A stretch of DNA of 64,000 nt, from contig NZ_JACCCV010000001.1 of the NCBI RefSeq assembly GCF_013410115.1, forward strand, positions 2,170,001-2,234,000, given 5' to 3'. Positions within the stretch are counted from its first letter, which is position 1. Each line of letters opens with the position of its first letter. This DNA is from Tunturiibacter gelidiferens (GTDB taxonomy: Bacteria > Acidobacteriota > Terriglobia > Terriglobales > Acidobacteriaceae). Positions 8,905 through 17,606 of the stretch are shown one piece after another. The notes below the pieces were generated by a model. That model saw only the letters and a list, made by a program, of their open reading frames with translations, made no database searches and had not been told where the DNA came from. Made by a program: the position numbers and the translations under genes.

Positions 8905-10077
8905 ATGGCGAAGAACATCGTTATCTGCTGCGATGGCACCGGCAACGCGTATGGCGATAACAACTCCAATGTCGTCAAGCTCTACCAAACACTCCTCATC
9001 GACGGGAAGCGGCAGGTCGGCTACTATCATCCCGGCGTTGGCACCGAAGGCTCTCCCAACTCAACCAACAGGCTGACCGCCGCACTCTCCATCGTTGCGG
9101 GTCTGGCCTTCGGAGCAGGTCTCTTGGGCAATGTCTCCGATGCCTATCGCTACCTGATGGACGTCTACGAACAGGGCGACAACGTCTACCTCTTCGGCTT
9201 CAGCAGAGGAGCCTTTACGGCACGCGCCATCGCGGGCGTCCTTCAGATGTTCGGCCTTCTCTGCCCCGGCAACGATGGACTCATCCCCTACGTCGTCAAG
9301 ATGTACGCGAGACGAAGCCGCAAGGCCGGCGGCATGACCCACACCTTCCACGTCGCCGAAGGCTTCAAAGCGACCTTCTGCCGACCATGCCCTTTACACC
9401 TGGTTGGTGTGTGGGACACGGTCAGCTCAGTCGGTTGGATCTGGGATCCCCTGAAGTTGCCGTACACGGGGCGCAACCCCGATATGGCCAATGGCCGCCA
9501 TGCCATCTCCATCGACGAGCGCCGCTGCTACTTCCGCAATAATCTCTGGGGGGACCCCTTCGACGGCCAGAGCATCAAGCAGGTCTGGTTCGCCGGTGTC
9601 CACTCAGACATTGGCGGCTCCTATCCCAGCGCCGAGGCCGGCCTTTCGCAAGTCACGTTGCAGTGGATGCTCTGCGAAGCCATCTCACTCGGTCTGCTGG
9701 TCAATCCCAACCAGGCAAATCAGATTCTCGCAGAAGTAACTCCCTCCACTGAGGTGGCTCCGAATCCCGCACAGCGCCAACATAACTCCCTTACGGGGTT
9801 TTGGTGGATCCTCGAAATATTTCCTCACTCCTATTACGACGCAGCGACCAAGAAAAAGAGGTGGCGCATCCCTCTCGGCGCTCGCAGAGCGATCCCACCT
9901 GGCTCTGTTGTTCACGAAACAGTTTGGCAAAAGCTCGCTGTCGATTCGTCCTATCGCCCGCCCAATCTGCCCAGCGACTGGAGCACGAATCCCGCCTGGA
10001 GAAATAATGCGGAGCCTGACAGTCCATTCAACTGCTCGAGCACTGGCTCGCGTGCGGAGAGCGCAGAAGCGAACTAG
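8905..10077 (+). CDS. DUF2235 alpha/beta hydrolase (Tle1-like lipase family)
   Basis: A 390-residue protein starting MAKNIVICCDGTGNAYGD, the hallmark start of DUF2235, with the nucleophile motif GFSRGAF (Ser100) and later VWDTVSSVGW and WFAGVHSDIGGSYP, which supply the Asp/His part of the triad. The family includes type VI secretion phospholipase effectors, but many members are solitary cytosolic hydrolases. No VgrG, PAAR or immunity gene is adjacent, so an effector role is not supported here. The ATG is preceded by GAGGAG. It ends 4 bases inside the convergent PIG-L gene. Confidence 0.88.
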   Translation: MAKNIVICCDGTGNAYGDNNSNVVKLYQTLLIDGKRQVGYYHPGVGTEGSPNSTNRLTAALSIVAGLAFGAGLLGNVSDAYRYLMDVYEQGDNVYLFGFSRGAFTARAIAGVLQMFGLLCPGNDGLIPYVVKMYARRSRKAGGMTHTFHVAEGFKATFCRPCPLHLVGVWDTVSSVGWIWDPLKLPYTGRNPDMANGRHAISIDERRCYFRNNLWGDPFDGQSIKQVWFAGVHSDIGGSYPSAEAGLSQVTLQWMLCEAISLGLLVNPNQANQILAEVTPSTEVAPNPAQRQHNSLTGFWWILEIFPHSYYDAATKKKRWRIPLGARRAIPPGSVVHETVWQKLAVDSSYRPPNLPSDWSTNPAWRNNAEPDSPFNCSSTGSRAESAEAN

Positions 10078-10802
10078 GTCAATCCCTCGAACAGATCCGT
10101 CTGCAACTTGCAAGCCTGCGGCTCAGTCGTAGCCGCCAAGGCGTAGAACTCCTCAGCTCCATATCGCTCGAATATCTCTTTTGTCTTTTCCATCAACGGT
10201 GCCTGCGACACATGCTTCCGAAATGCCTCGCTCTTCCGCTCTCGTACAGAGCGGATATCCAGCGTTAGTGTCCAGGGCATCATCATTGCAGGCTGTCGAT
10301 CGGGCATCAAGAAGTTTGCAGTCACGTAATACAGCCGTTGGGCTTTGTGCGGATGCCCCGCTTTTGGATACCGTTTTGGCTGCCCCGCCCAGTGAAACGC
10401 GGCGGTCGTCAGCATAGAAGTCATCATATGATCAGCATGGGTATTCTGGCCGCCGTCACCGCCGAAGGTAATCAAGACATCCGGCTTGAATCGCCGCATT
10501 CGTTCCACCAGCCTCTCGGCGGTCTTCGAGAATTCAACAAACTCTAGCTGCGCGTCCTGGTAATCCATCAGTTCACAATGCGTAACGCCCAGCACTTCAC
10601 ACGAGGCGCGAAACTCTTCTCTCCGCATACTCCCGAGCGCCTCTCCGTTCTCAGCGTCGCCTCGATTCGTTGCTGCCTGACCGTCCGTCAAGCAAACCAC
10701 GTAGGTCTCAACTCCTCGATCCGCTGCCAGCGCCAACGCTCCACCAAAGGCGTAGCACTCATCGTCAGGATGCGCGACCACACACATCAACTTCAAGCCC
10801 AC
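10074..10802 (-). CDS. PIG-L/LmbE-family N-deacetylase (possible BshB)
   Basis: Zinc-dependent deacetylase of GlcNAc-type conjugates. The 242-residue protein has the metal motif AHPDDE at residues 10-15 and the later HADHMMT histidine motif. Members include BshB, which deacetylates GlcNAc-malate in bacillithiol synthesis; that assignment is plausible because a bacilliredoxin is encoded at 48877, but it is not proven. The start is a GTG at 10802 with GGAGG seven bases upstream, overlapping the last ten bases of rnhB, so the two are translationally linked. Confidence 0.88.
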   Translation of the reverse strand: MGLKLMCVVAHPDDECYAFGGALALAADRGVETYVVCLTDGQAATNRGDAENGEALGSMRREEFRASCEVLGVTHCELMDYQDAQLEFVEFSKTAERLVERMRRFKPDVLITFGGDGGQNTHADHMMTSMLTTAAFHWAGQPKRYPKAGHPHKAQRLYYVTANFLMPDRQPAMMMPWTLTLDIRSVRERKSEAFRKHVSQAPLMEKTKEIFERYGAEEFYALAATTEPQACKLQTDLFEGLT

Positions 10803-11569
10803 TCAGCTTCCTCCAGGCCTGCATCCAGATCGGCATCTTCAAACAGAAGTTCAGCCGACATCGCTTGTTCCAGCTCAGCATCCGGATCGACCCCGCGCAC
10901 CGGCGCGAAGCTCCTCCTGTGTAGAGCACACGGCCCAATCTCAGCCAACGCCCGTCGATGCTCCGGCGTCCCGTATCCCTTATGCGAAGCCAGTCCGTAT
11001 CCCGGATGCACAGCGTCCAGTTCACGCATCAACGCATCACGATGCACCTTCGCAATCACCGAAGCGGCGGCAATCGAAAGGCTAAGCGCGTCGCCATAGA
11101 TCAGCTTCGTTTGCCGACAGGGATGATCGAGCCGCATCGCATCGATCAGCAAATGATCCGGCGCGAGCGTCAATCCCTTCACCGCAGCCAGCATTGCCAT
11201 CCGTGTAGCTTGGTAGATGTTCACCCGATCGATCGTCTCGGCGTCGACCTCTGCAACACAAAAAGCAAGTGCCATCCCGCGTATCTGCTGGTTGAGAGAC
11301 TCGCGCTCCTCCCGTGTCATCTGCTTGGAATCTTTCAATCCTGCGTTCGCCAACTCGTCGAGGCACTCCGGCAGAATCACCGCAGCCGCCACCACCGGCC
11401 CAAACAGCGCCCCACGCCCCACCTCATCCACCCCGGCGATTCGTTGAAAACCGTAATACCGCAGAGCCTGCTCTGGCGCATCGCTGCAAACAAGCATCTT
11501 CAACATGCGCTGCTTTGCGGTAGCAGCAGTCACCGTTCGGGGAGCACGAGTGGAGGGAGTCGAAGCCAT
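10793..11569 (-). CDS. rnhB: Ribonuclease HII
   Basis: Cleaves the RNA strand of RNA-DNA hybrids and removes misincorporated ribonucleotides. The 258-residue protein carries the family core AGVDEVGRGALFGPVVAAAV with catalytic Asp48 and Glu49, then GLKDSKQMT and the later LLIDAMRL and DALSLSIAAASVIAKVHRD segments holding the remaining acidic residues. It has an extended N-terminus (about 40 residues) and an acidic C-terminal tail (ELEQAMSAELLFEDADLDAG). Start chosen at the ATG beyond rplS; a second in-frame ATG lies 21 codons in. Part of the rplS-rnhB-deacetylase string. Confidence 0.95.
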   Translation of the reverse strand: MASTPSTRAPRTVTAATAKQRMLKMLVCSDAPEQALRYYGFQRIAGVDEVGRGALFGPVVAAAVILPECLDELANAGLKDSKQMTREERESLNQQIRGMALAFCVAEVDAETIDRVNIYQATRMAMLAAVKGLTLAPDHLLIDAMRLDHPCRQTKLIYGDALSLSIAAASVIAKVHRDALMRELDAVHPGYGLASHKGYGTPEHRRALAEIGPCALHRRSFAPVRGVDPDAELEQAMSAELLFEDADLDAGLEEAEWA

Positions 11570-11603
11570 GCCTTCAAGGTCGAGTGTAAACCCACCGCGC
11601 AAA

Positions 11604-11633
11604 ACTAAGCCACGACCGAAGTCGTGGCTTAGT
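11604..11633 (-). terminator. UUCG-tetraloop hairpin between rplS and rnhB
   Basis: A perfect 13-bp stem (ACTAAGCCACGAC with its complement) closes a four-base loop that reads UUCG on the minus-strand transcript, the extra-stable C(UUCG)G form. It is followed there by TTTTG. It lies 34 bases after the rplS stop and could partially terminate or protect the L19 message while allowing read-through to rnhB. Confidence 0.65.
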
Positions 11634-11666
11634 GTAAAGCTCAGTGGAAAACAGGGAACGAAATGC

Positions 11667-12026
11667 CTACTTGGCGGCGCGCTCAACCTCACGCAGACGA
11701 GCAGCCTTACCGCGCAGACCGCGCAGATAGAACAGCTTCGAACGGCGAACTTCGTAGGAGCGAACCTTCTCGACCTTGTCGACGACCTTGGAGTTGTACG
11801 GGAAGATGCGCTCGACGCCCTGACCGAAGCTCATCTTGCGAACAGTGAAAGATCCCTGCGCGCCCTTGCGGCAGGCAATGACCATGCCCTCGAACGCCTG
11901 CAGACGCTCTTTCTCGCCTTCACGAATCTTTACTTGAACTCGAACTGTGTCGCCGGGGGCGAACGCGGGTAAATCGGTCCGCTCTAACTTTGCGGCCAGC
12001 TTCTGCATAATCGGATGAATGGACAT
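11667..12026 (-). CDS. rplS: 50S ribosomal protein L19
   Basis: A 119-residue protein at the 30S-50S interface. It begins [20 protein letters not shown] and contains the invariant [50 protein letters not shown] and [18 protein letters not shown] blocks. Full length with no oddities. It follows trmD in the conserved order, but the 179-bp gap between them contains a dispersed repeat (12143-12200). Confidence 0.98.
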   Translation of the reverse strand: MSIHPIMQKLAAKLERTDLPAFAPGDTVRVQVKIREGEKERLQAFEGMVIACRKGAQGSFTVRKMSFGQGVERIFPYNSKVVDKVEKVRSYEVRRSKLFYLRGLRGKAARLREVERAAK

Positions 12027-12142
12027 GACACAACTTTCCTATGTTGGACTCGACCTCCAGTGTACACGAAATCTCCGCAAAATGCCTCTAGAATCATCTC
12101 CTCCGCCCGGCGGGAGGGCCGCTTTTCTCAGTTCCCTCAACA

Positions 12143-12200
12143 GGATATACAAGTCACGAAGTGACCGCGCCACGCGTAGTAGGCCCGGCCGGCAGGCCAG
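12143..12200 (+). repeat. Hairpin-rich repeat family D, copy 2
   Basis: Contains GGATATACAAG, TCACGAAGTGA, CGCGTAGTAGGCCCG and GGCCGGCAGGCC, matching the copies at 1414 and 17451. It begins six bases after the trmD stop, in reverse orientation relative to trmD, inside the ribosomal cluster. Confidence 0.7.
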
Positions 12201-12205
12201 ATCCC

Positions 12206-13030
12206 TCAAAAAGATCCTGAATCGCCGCCCCGTAGCTCCGCCAGAATCTCGCGGTCTTCATCCGTAATCTCAATCCTCTCCAACAGGTCCGGACGGTTCT
12301 CCAGTGTTTTCTTCAGCGCCATCCTCCTCCTCCATCGTCGGATCACCTCATGATTGCCTCCAGACAGTGCCTCTGGAATCATTGTCCCCATAAAATCCGC
12401 TGGCCGCGTGTAGTGCGGGTAGTCCAGCAACCCTCCCGCTCCATAGGTTGACCGTGGTGGCCCACCCGCAGCGTCGGAAAGGTTCAAGACGTCCTCCGCG
12501 CCAAAACTTTCAAATCGCGATGAGTCAGGATTCCCCAGAGCCCCCGGCAGCAGTCGAACCACAGCGTCAACAATCACCGCCGCCGCTAACTCCCCGCCCG
12601 ACAAAACATAGTCGCCAATCGAAATCTCCCGGTCGCAGAGCAGTTCGTTAACCCGCTCATCGACACCCTCATATCTTCCGCACAAAATGACAACCCGTTC
12701 CGTTGTCGAAAGCTCCTGCGCCAGCGATTGAGTGAATGGCTGCCCCTGCGCCGACAACAGAATCACGGTCTCTCTGCTCCTGTCCCGTTCAGCCTTCGGA
12801 GAGACATTCAGTGATTGCACCGCATCGTAGATCGGCTGCGCCTTCAGCACCATGCCCTCGCCCCCGCCGAACGGCCGGTCGTCCACCGTTCGATGGCGAT
12901 CGTGCGTGAAGCTGCGCAGGTCATGTATTGCAATCTGCACCAGACCCGTAGTGCGAGCGCGCTTCAGAATCCCGTAATCGAAGGGCCCTGTAAAGAAATC
13001 GGGAAAGATCGTAATGATGTCAAAGCGCAT
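12206..13030 (-). CDS. trmD: tRNA (guanine-N1)-methyltransferase
   Basis: Methylates G37 of tRNAs with S-adenosylmethionine, preventing frameshifting. The 274-residue SPOUT enzyme begins MRFDIITIFPDFFTGPFDYG and shows HRTVDDRPFGGGEGMVLKAQP, the knot segment VILCGRYEGVDERV, IGDYVLSGGELAA, and the C-terminal YTRPADFMG and WRRRMALKKTLENRPDLL. The ATG at 13030 matches the family start. Cluster order rimM-trmD-rplS is kept, but an opposite-strand gene at 13208 separates it from rimM. Confidence 0.97.
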   Translation of the reverse strand: MRFDIITIFPDFFTGPFDYGILKRARTTGLVQIAIHDLRSFTHDRHRTVDDRPFGGGEGMVLKAQPIYDAVQSLNVSPKAERDRSRETVILLSAQGQPFTQSLAQELSTTERVVILCGRYEGVDERVNELLCDREISIGDYVLSGGELAAAVIVDAVVRLLPGALGNPDSSRFESFGAEDVLNLSDAAGGPPRSTYGAGGLLDYPHYTRPADFMGTMIPEALSGGNHEVIRRWRRRMALKKTLENRPDLLERIEITDEDREILAELRGGDSGSF

Positions 13031-13207
13031 AGACGATAAGAGCGGTACAGCCGCTCGTTTTTTGACTCCCAGGTTGCACCATATCACTTGGAAGTTGTGG
13101 AATCACGCGACTGATCTCAACGAAGATCTCATCGAGATGATCAGAGGACCTGGGCGCTTCTCCCGCCGTCTTTTCAGGTCATCGCGGCGAGCCGAAAGAG
13201 CATCCAT

Positions 13208-14098
13208 ATGCTTCAACGAAAACTCGCCGCTCTCCTGATCTTACTGCCGTCGTCTCTCAGCCTCACGGTTACAGCACAGCAACAGACGCCCTCGAATCCC
13301 GTTGCGCCCTCGCAACTCGCCCTGGCTCTGCCGGCAACGGCCAGCCTATCGACCGAAGAATTGCATAAGCCAGCCGTCAAATCCTCCAGCGCCGAAGGAG
13401 TCATCCGTATCACCCCTACACCCCAGCTCGAAAAAGAGCTCCCATCCCAAAGACCGTTCCGCACGGCAGCCTTTGGGATTAAAGCCAATACGTTAGGAGT
13501 CGGCGCAGAACTGGCTACGCCGCTCTTCGGCCGTTTCAATCTCCGCTCCGGCGTCAACTTCTTGGCCTTCGCCTACCCCTTTGGCATCGACGGCGTGAAC
13601 TACAACGCGAATCTCCACTTCAAATCCTCGCAGAGCACTCTCGATTGGTTCCCCGGTGGTCACGCCTTTCACATTAGCCCAGGCATTCTCTACTCCAAAA
13701 ACACAGTCTCCTCGACTGCGACGGTCCCTGCCGGCCAGAACTTCACCCTCGGTGACCAGAGCTTCATCAACAGCGTCGGCGATCCGGTCCACGGCAACAT
13801 GTCGCTCGCGTATCCACGCACTCTGTCCCCCATGCTTCTATTAGGCTTCGGTAACATCCTTCCCCGCAACAGCCGCCGCCTCTCCGTCCCCATGGAGTTC
13901 GGGGTCGCCTACACCGGCGCGGCCACCATCAACGTCAATCTCACCGGAACCGCCTGCACCAACGATGGTTGCACCAGCTTCGGCGGCAACTCCGAGGTCC
14001 AGGCCAGCCTCACGCAGGAGATTCACAAAATCAACGAAGACCTGAAGAAGGTCCCCGTCTATCCGATCCTCTCGTTAGGAGTGGCCTATCACTTCTAG
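13208..14098 (+). CDS. Exported protein, probable outer-membrane beta-barrel
   Basis: A 296-residue protein with a clear signal peptide (LAALLILLPSSLSLTVTAQ), a Pro/Thr linker, and a region of alternating short strands (FGIKANTLGVGAELATPLFG, LRSGVNFLAFAYPFGI, FHISPGILYSKN). It ends in LSLGVAYHF; a C-terminal aromatic residue after alternating hydrophobics is the usual barrel-assembly signal. The family is not recognised. It is placed on the opposite strand between rimM and trmD, breaking an otherwise conserved cluster, which suggests later insertion. Confidence 0.7.
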   Translation: MLQRKLAALLILLPSSLSLTVTAQQQTPSNPVAPSQLALALPATASLSTEELHKPAVKSSSAEGVIRITPTPQLEKELPSQRPFRTAAFGIKANTLGVGAELATPLFGRFNLRSGVNFLAFAYPFGIDGVNYNANLHFKSSQSTLDWFPGGHAFHISPGILYSKNTVSSTATVPAGQNFTLGDQSFINSVGDPVHGNMSLAYPRTLSPMLLLGFGNILPRNSRRLSVPMEFGVAYTGAATINVNLTGTACTNDGCTSFGGNSEVQASLTQEIHKINEDLKKVPVYPILSLGVAYHF

Positions 14099-14133
14099 CT
14101 CTCTGCTTTGAACTTTGCGCTGATGCTTCGAAC

Positions 14134-14739
14134 TTAGCTCTCGTCGCCCGAGCTTCGATTGACTTCGACTAAACCATCAGGCAGCTTCATCTCGATGCGT
14201 TTCGCCTCTGTATCCACCGCCAGTAAAAACGCCTTCGCAAACGGGATGAGAATCACATCCCCGGCGAGCGACCTCACCTCCAGCAGCGGTGCAGCGTCGG
14301 TCAGTCGGCGCGCCCCATCTGCGGTTGTAGCGAATTGAACATCTTCTACAACACCCACCGCCGTTGCTCGGTCATACACCGTACAGCCGATCAACTCGCT
14401 GATGTAGACCGAATCGTCATCTAACGGAAGCCGTTCCTCTCGAGGGACGAGCACGTCTAATCCGGCGACCGCCTCAGCATCCGAAATCGTCTCAATACCC
14501 GACAACTGCAGTACGACGCGTCCCTGGTTCTTCCCAACGGGCAGCCAGAACGCCACAACCTCTATAGCACGTGCCTCCGACTCCTCCCCTTCAAAGCCCG
14601 AGGGCGCGAGAAACACTCTCGTCTGCTCCTCAAACCGCTCGGGGAAGTCGGTAAACAGCTCCGCCAGAACCTCACCCTTGCGACCTTGCGGCCGAAGTAG
14701 ATGTGCCAACACAATCCAGGCTGGAGTAGTTTGCGTCAT
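14134..14739 (-). CDS. rimM: Ribosome maturation factor RimM
   Basis: Assists 30S head assembly and binds S19. The 201-residue protein has the N-terminal RimM barrel (LAHLLRPQGRKGEVLAELFTDFPERF), the middle VVLQLSGIETISDAEAVAGLDVLVP, and the C-terminal PRC-like domain (YISELIGCTVYDR through LIPFAKAFLLAVD). The ATG at 14739 is chosen; a TTG eight codons upstream is possible. It lies 54 bases after khpA in the rpsP cluster. Confidence 0.93.
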   Translation of the reverse strand: MTQTTPAWIVLAHLLRPQGRKGEVLAELFTDFPERFEEQTRVFLAPSGFEGEESEARAIEVVAFWLPVGKNQGRVVLQLSGIETISDAEAVAGLDVLVPREERLPLDDDSVYISELIGCTVYDRATAVGVVEDVQFATTADGARRLTDAAPLLEVRSLAGDVILIPFAKAFLLAVDTEAKRIEMKLPDGLVEVNRSSGDES

Positions 14740-14793
14740 AGAGCAAAATCTGAGGAGAAGCAAAAAACCAGATCCTGCAAGCTGCTCTGAGCT

Positions 14794-15093
14794 TTATGGT
14801 GCAGGGGGATGGTCCTCTTCAACGATGTCGAGCGAAAAGCGGTGTTTCAGCTTCATGCTGGCTGCGCTAAGAATCGTGCGCATGGAACGCGCTGTCCGTC
14901 CTTGCTTCCCGATCACTTTACCGACATCGCTGGCAGCGACCCGCAAGCGAATCGCGGTGCATTCGCCATCTTCTATGGCCTCGACCGAGACACTGTCCTG
15001 GTCGTCTACCAAGGCACGGGCTATCTCTGCTACAAGGTCTGTCATGTTCTTTACAGGGTTGTCCCCTGCAGGAAACTGGGTTGCCTGGGTCAT
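14794..15093 (-). CDS. khpA: KH-domain RNA-binding protein KhpA
   Basis: Small single-KH RNA-binding protein that partners with KhpB in other bacteria. The 99-residue product has MTDLVAEIARALVDDQDSV, an acidic linker, and the KH signature VGKVIGKQGRTARSMRTIL with the GxxG loop as GKQG. The ATG at 15093 has AGAAGG seven bases upstream. Upstream in-frame codons do not resemble the family. Usual position between rpsP and rimM. Confidence 0.93.
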   Translation of the reverse strand: MTQATQFPAGDNPVKNMTDLVAEIARALVDDQDSVSVEAIEDGECTAIRLRVAASDVGKVIGKQGRTARSMRTILSAASMKLKHRFSLDIVEEDHPPAP

Positions 15094-15328
15094 CACACAC
15101 CTTCTGGGTCTGGGAGTCACGGAGGAACGCTCAAGCTCTTTCCCTTTGTCTCGTCTACTGCGAGATCTTCCAGGAAGTGCTGCAACGAGCGATACACCGG
15201 TCGCAGGAAGTCCAGGGCAATAAACCCCGGGCCTTCTGCTTTGCAAGGCCACTGCAGTTCGACTGTGCAATACCAAGGAGTCTACGTGAAACGGTACCAG
15301 GACGTGCTTCAAGGAACCTATTGTGTCA

Positions 15329-15367
15329 GCTATCTTTGGGAACCATTACCTCATGCCCAAAGATAGC
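15329..15367 (-). promoter_or_regulatory. Hairpin between rpsP and khpA
   Basis: A 12-bp perfect inverted repeat (GCTATCTTTGGG with its complement) and a 15-base loop, 16 bases after the rpsP stop. No T-run follows on the minus strand, so it may stabilise the rpsP message or attenuate transcription rather than terminate it. The remaining 235 bases up to khpA show nothing recognisable, unusually long for neighbours in this cluster. Confidence 0.5.
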
Positions 15368-15382
15368 ATTGACCAGTAACTC

Positions 15383-15637
15383 CTAGGCTACCGCGACTGC
15401 CTCTGCAGGCTTCTGCGCCATCAGCTTACCCACGCGCTCAGACAACTGTGCTCCGTTTCCGGTCCAGTAGTCGATGCGGTCGCGCTTCAAATCAACCGTC
15501 GCAGGGTTGGTGCGCGGATTATACGTCCCCACTACTTCGACCGAACGGCCGTTACGGGCGCGGTCCTTCTCGATCACAACGATGCGGTAATGTGGCTGCT
15601 TACGCGCTCCAACGCGCGCCAAACGAATCATCAACAC
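15383..15637 (-). CDS. rpsP: 30S ribosomal protein S16
   Basis: An 84-residue ribosomal protein with the conserved MIRLARVGARKQPHYRIVV start, DRARNGRSVEVVGTYNPRT, and RIDYWTGNGAQLSERVGKLM. The start is taken as GTG at 15637 (giving MLMIRLARVG, the family N-terminus) because AAAGG lies eight bases upstream; a TTG at 15643 is also in frame. First gene of the minus-strand cluster. Confidence 0.96.
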   Translation of the reverse strand: MLMIRLARVGARKQPHYRIVVIEKDRARNGRSVEVVGTYNPRTNPATVDLKRDRIDYWTGNGAQLSERVGKLMAQKPAEAVAVA

Positions 15638-15780
15638 GGGCAATGCCTTTCAGAACATTATTGGTTTGGGTGACATAGCCGCGCTGTCGATCCTTCTCGG
15701 ACAGGGACTTTAGATACATTACCCAACATCTAAGTATGGCTGAAAACGCGCCTTTCCGCAACGAAGAAGCGCAAACTCTC

Positions 15781-16578
15781 TTACCCTGACGGAAAAAGAA
15801 ACCGCAGCACATCCCCAAAGCGCTTCGACCAGGCATTTTCATCGTGAACTGCTCCGTCAACCTTCTCATAGATAAGGTCTTTCCCGGGCCGCCAGCCCCG
15901 ATTCAGCAGCACGCGCTCCAGCATGTCCGTGTCTCGAACATGACGAACCCCCTCCGCCGTCCCTATATCCAGCCAGAGACGAAGCTCAGGCTTCGAGTCC
16001 GTTCGTTCGATCACCTGCAAAATGCTGCGCTGATCCCACCACAGCGATGGCGAAATGACCGCCAGCTTGCCGAACACCTCCGGGTACGAAAATCCCAAAT
16101 ACAGAGAGATCAGTCCGCCCAGCGACGACCCGCCCAGCCCGGTATTCTTTCCATCGGTCAAGGTCCGGTAGGAACGGTCAATCAGAGGTTTCAGCTCCTC
16201 GACCAGCAACCGCCCATACTTCCGTCCCTCTCCCCCGCCCATCTTCAAGTCACGCGTCGGCGTGTACTCTGCCATCCGGCGAAGTCCTGTATTTGCAACG
16301 CCTACCAGGATCACCGGCTCAATCTCCCCGTTCAGGCTCAGCTCGTCAGCCGTCGTATGCGCATTCCAGGTCCGCCCCGCGATGTACGACGTCCGCCCGT
16401 CAAACAAATTCTGACCATCGTGCAGATAAAAAACAGGGAAGCGCCGCTCCTCATCCTCCAGATACTGCGGTGGGAGATAGACCGAAATCATCCGGTCGTC
16501 CGGCAGAATCTCCGAATGAAACTTACGTACGCTATATCTCGGATTGGAATCCAGTTCGTCTGCGGTATGCTCTGTCAT
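15781..16578 (-). CDS. Putative esterase (esterase D/enterochelin-esterase fold)
   Basis: A 265-residue alpha/beta hydrolase. The nucleophile elbow is GSSLGG with Ser152. The preceding pattern FPVFYLHDGQNLFDGRTSY, WNAHTTADEL and ILVGVANTGLRRMAEYTP is typical of the esterase D superfamily, and the C-terminal VHDENAWSKRF supplies the histidine. No signal peptide from the ATG at 16578, which has GAAGAGG upstream. Divergent from a second esterase of the same superfamily at 16723, suggesting related substrates. Confidence 0.85.
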   Translation of the reverse strand: MTEHTADELDSNPRYSVRKFHSEILPDDRMISVYLPPQYLEDEERRFPVFYLHDGQNLFDGRTSYIAGRTWNAHTTADELSLNGEIEPVILVGVANTGLRRMAEYTPTRDLKMGGGEGRKYGRLLVEELKPLIDRSYRTLTDGKNTGLGGSSLGGLISLYLGFSYPEVFGKLAVISPSLWWDQRSILQVIERTDSKPELRLWLDIGTAEGVRHVRDTDMLERVLLNRGWRPGKDLIYEKVDGAVHDENAWSKRFGDVLRFLFPSG

Positions 16579-16722
16579 CGCCTCTTCGGGCAAACCGACG
16601 GACGCAAGCTCGCGCTCAAGTGGCTTAAGCGCAGAAATTGAATGAGATGGCGATGTTTGTTTCAATGCGAAAGAAGCTGCTCCAATAAACTACGATTGCA
16701 TCAGACTAGCAGAGGGAGCTCG

Positions 16723-17433
16723 ATGAAGCGCGAATACCACAAATGGTTCTCTCCCTCCCTCGGGCGCGATATGGAACTGCTCGTCTTCGGACACGCAGGG
16801 TATCCCGCCGTCGTCTTCCCCACCTCCCAGGGCCGCTTCTACGAGTTTGAAGATCGCCAGATGGTCAGCACCGTGCAAGACAAGCTCGAGCACGGCCACC
16901 TCCAGCTCTACTGCGTCGACTCGGTCGATGGCGAAAGCTGGTACAACCGCGACGTCCCACCCCGCTGGCGAATCGCCCGTCAGGCGCAGTACGGCAACTA
17001 CATCATGAATGAGGTCGTTCCCCTCATTCGCCAGATGAACCAGTACTCCGGCATCGGAACCATCGGCACCAGCTTCGGCGGCTACCACGCCTTGAACATC
17101 GCCCTCCGTCACCCCGACGTCTTCACCGGCATGCTCTCCATGAGCGGAGCCTTCGACCCATCCCACTTTCTCCGCGGCTACTACGACGACGACTGCTACT
17201 TCAACATCCCCATGCACTACCTCCCCAACATCGGCGACCCTTGGTATCTCGACCGTTACCGCCGTAATAACTACGTTCTCGCAACCGGCGTCCACGACCA
17301 GTGCTGGAACGAGAACGAACGCATGGCGCAGATCTTCCGCGCAAAAAACATCCCCTGCCGCCTCGATGTCTGGGGCGACAACACAGGCCACGACTGGCCC
17401 TGGTGGCAGAGAATGCTGCAGACCTATCTCTAA
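16723..17433 (+). CDS. Cytosolic esterase-family hydrolase linked to peptide ligases
   Basis: A 236-residue alpha/beta hydrolase starting MKREYHKWFSPSLGRDMELL after AGAGGGAG. The nucleophile elbow GTSFGG has Ser117; VHDQCWNENER and NTGHDWPWWQRML near the end fit the acid and histidine regions. No signal peptide. It lies upstream of an ATP-grasp gene and a YbdK-type ligase on the same strand, so it may release, transfer or edit the product made by those ligases. That role is inferred from context only. Confidence 0.82.
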   Translation: MKREYHKWFSPSLGRDMELLVFGHAGYPAVVFPTSQGRFYEFEDRQMVSTVQDKLEHGHLQLYCVDSVDGESWYNRDVPPRWRIARQAQYGNYIMNEVVPLIRQMNQYSGIGTIGTSFGGYHALNIALRHPDVFTGMLSMSGAFDPSHFLRGYYDDDCYFNIPMHYLPNIGDPWYLDRYRRNNYVLATGVHDQCWNENERMAQIFRAKNIPCRLDVWGDNTGHDWPWWQRMLQTYL

Positions 17434-17450
17434 AGCCAGGCCTTGATCCC

Positions 17451-17547
17451 GACCAACGGGAGGAACCAAGCATCAAAACAATCAAGACCGGTATACACGT
17501 CACGAAGTGACCGCCCCACGCGCAGTGGGCCCGTCCGGCAGGACATT
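17451..17547 (+). repeat. Hairpin-rich repeat family D, copy 3
   Basis: Begins 18 bases after the esterase stop with GACCAACGGGAGG, then GGTATACACG, TCACGAAGTGA, CCCCACGCGCAGTGGGC and GTCCGGCAGGAC. It sits between the esterase and the ATP-grasp gene and might uncouple their expression. Confidence 0.75.
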
Positions 17548-17606
17548 GCAGGAGAAACGACTCGAGCCGCACCCTAACCAAACCCAAAACCCGTATGGAG
17601 GATTCA

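Noticed and set aside
10074-10802. Firm naming of the PIG-L gene as bshB
   Set aside because: Family membership alone does not separate BshB from other LmbE-type deacetylases, and no bshA/bshC is in view.
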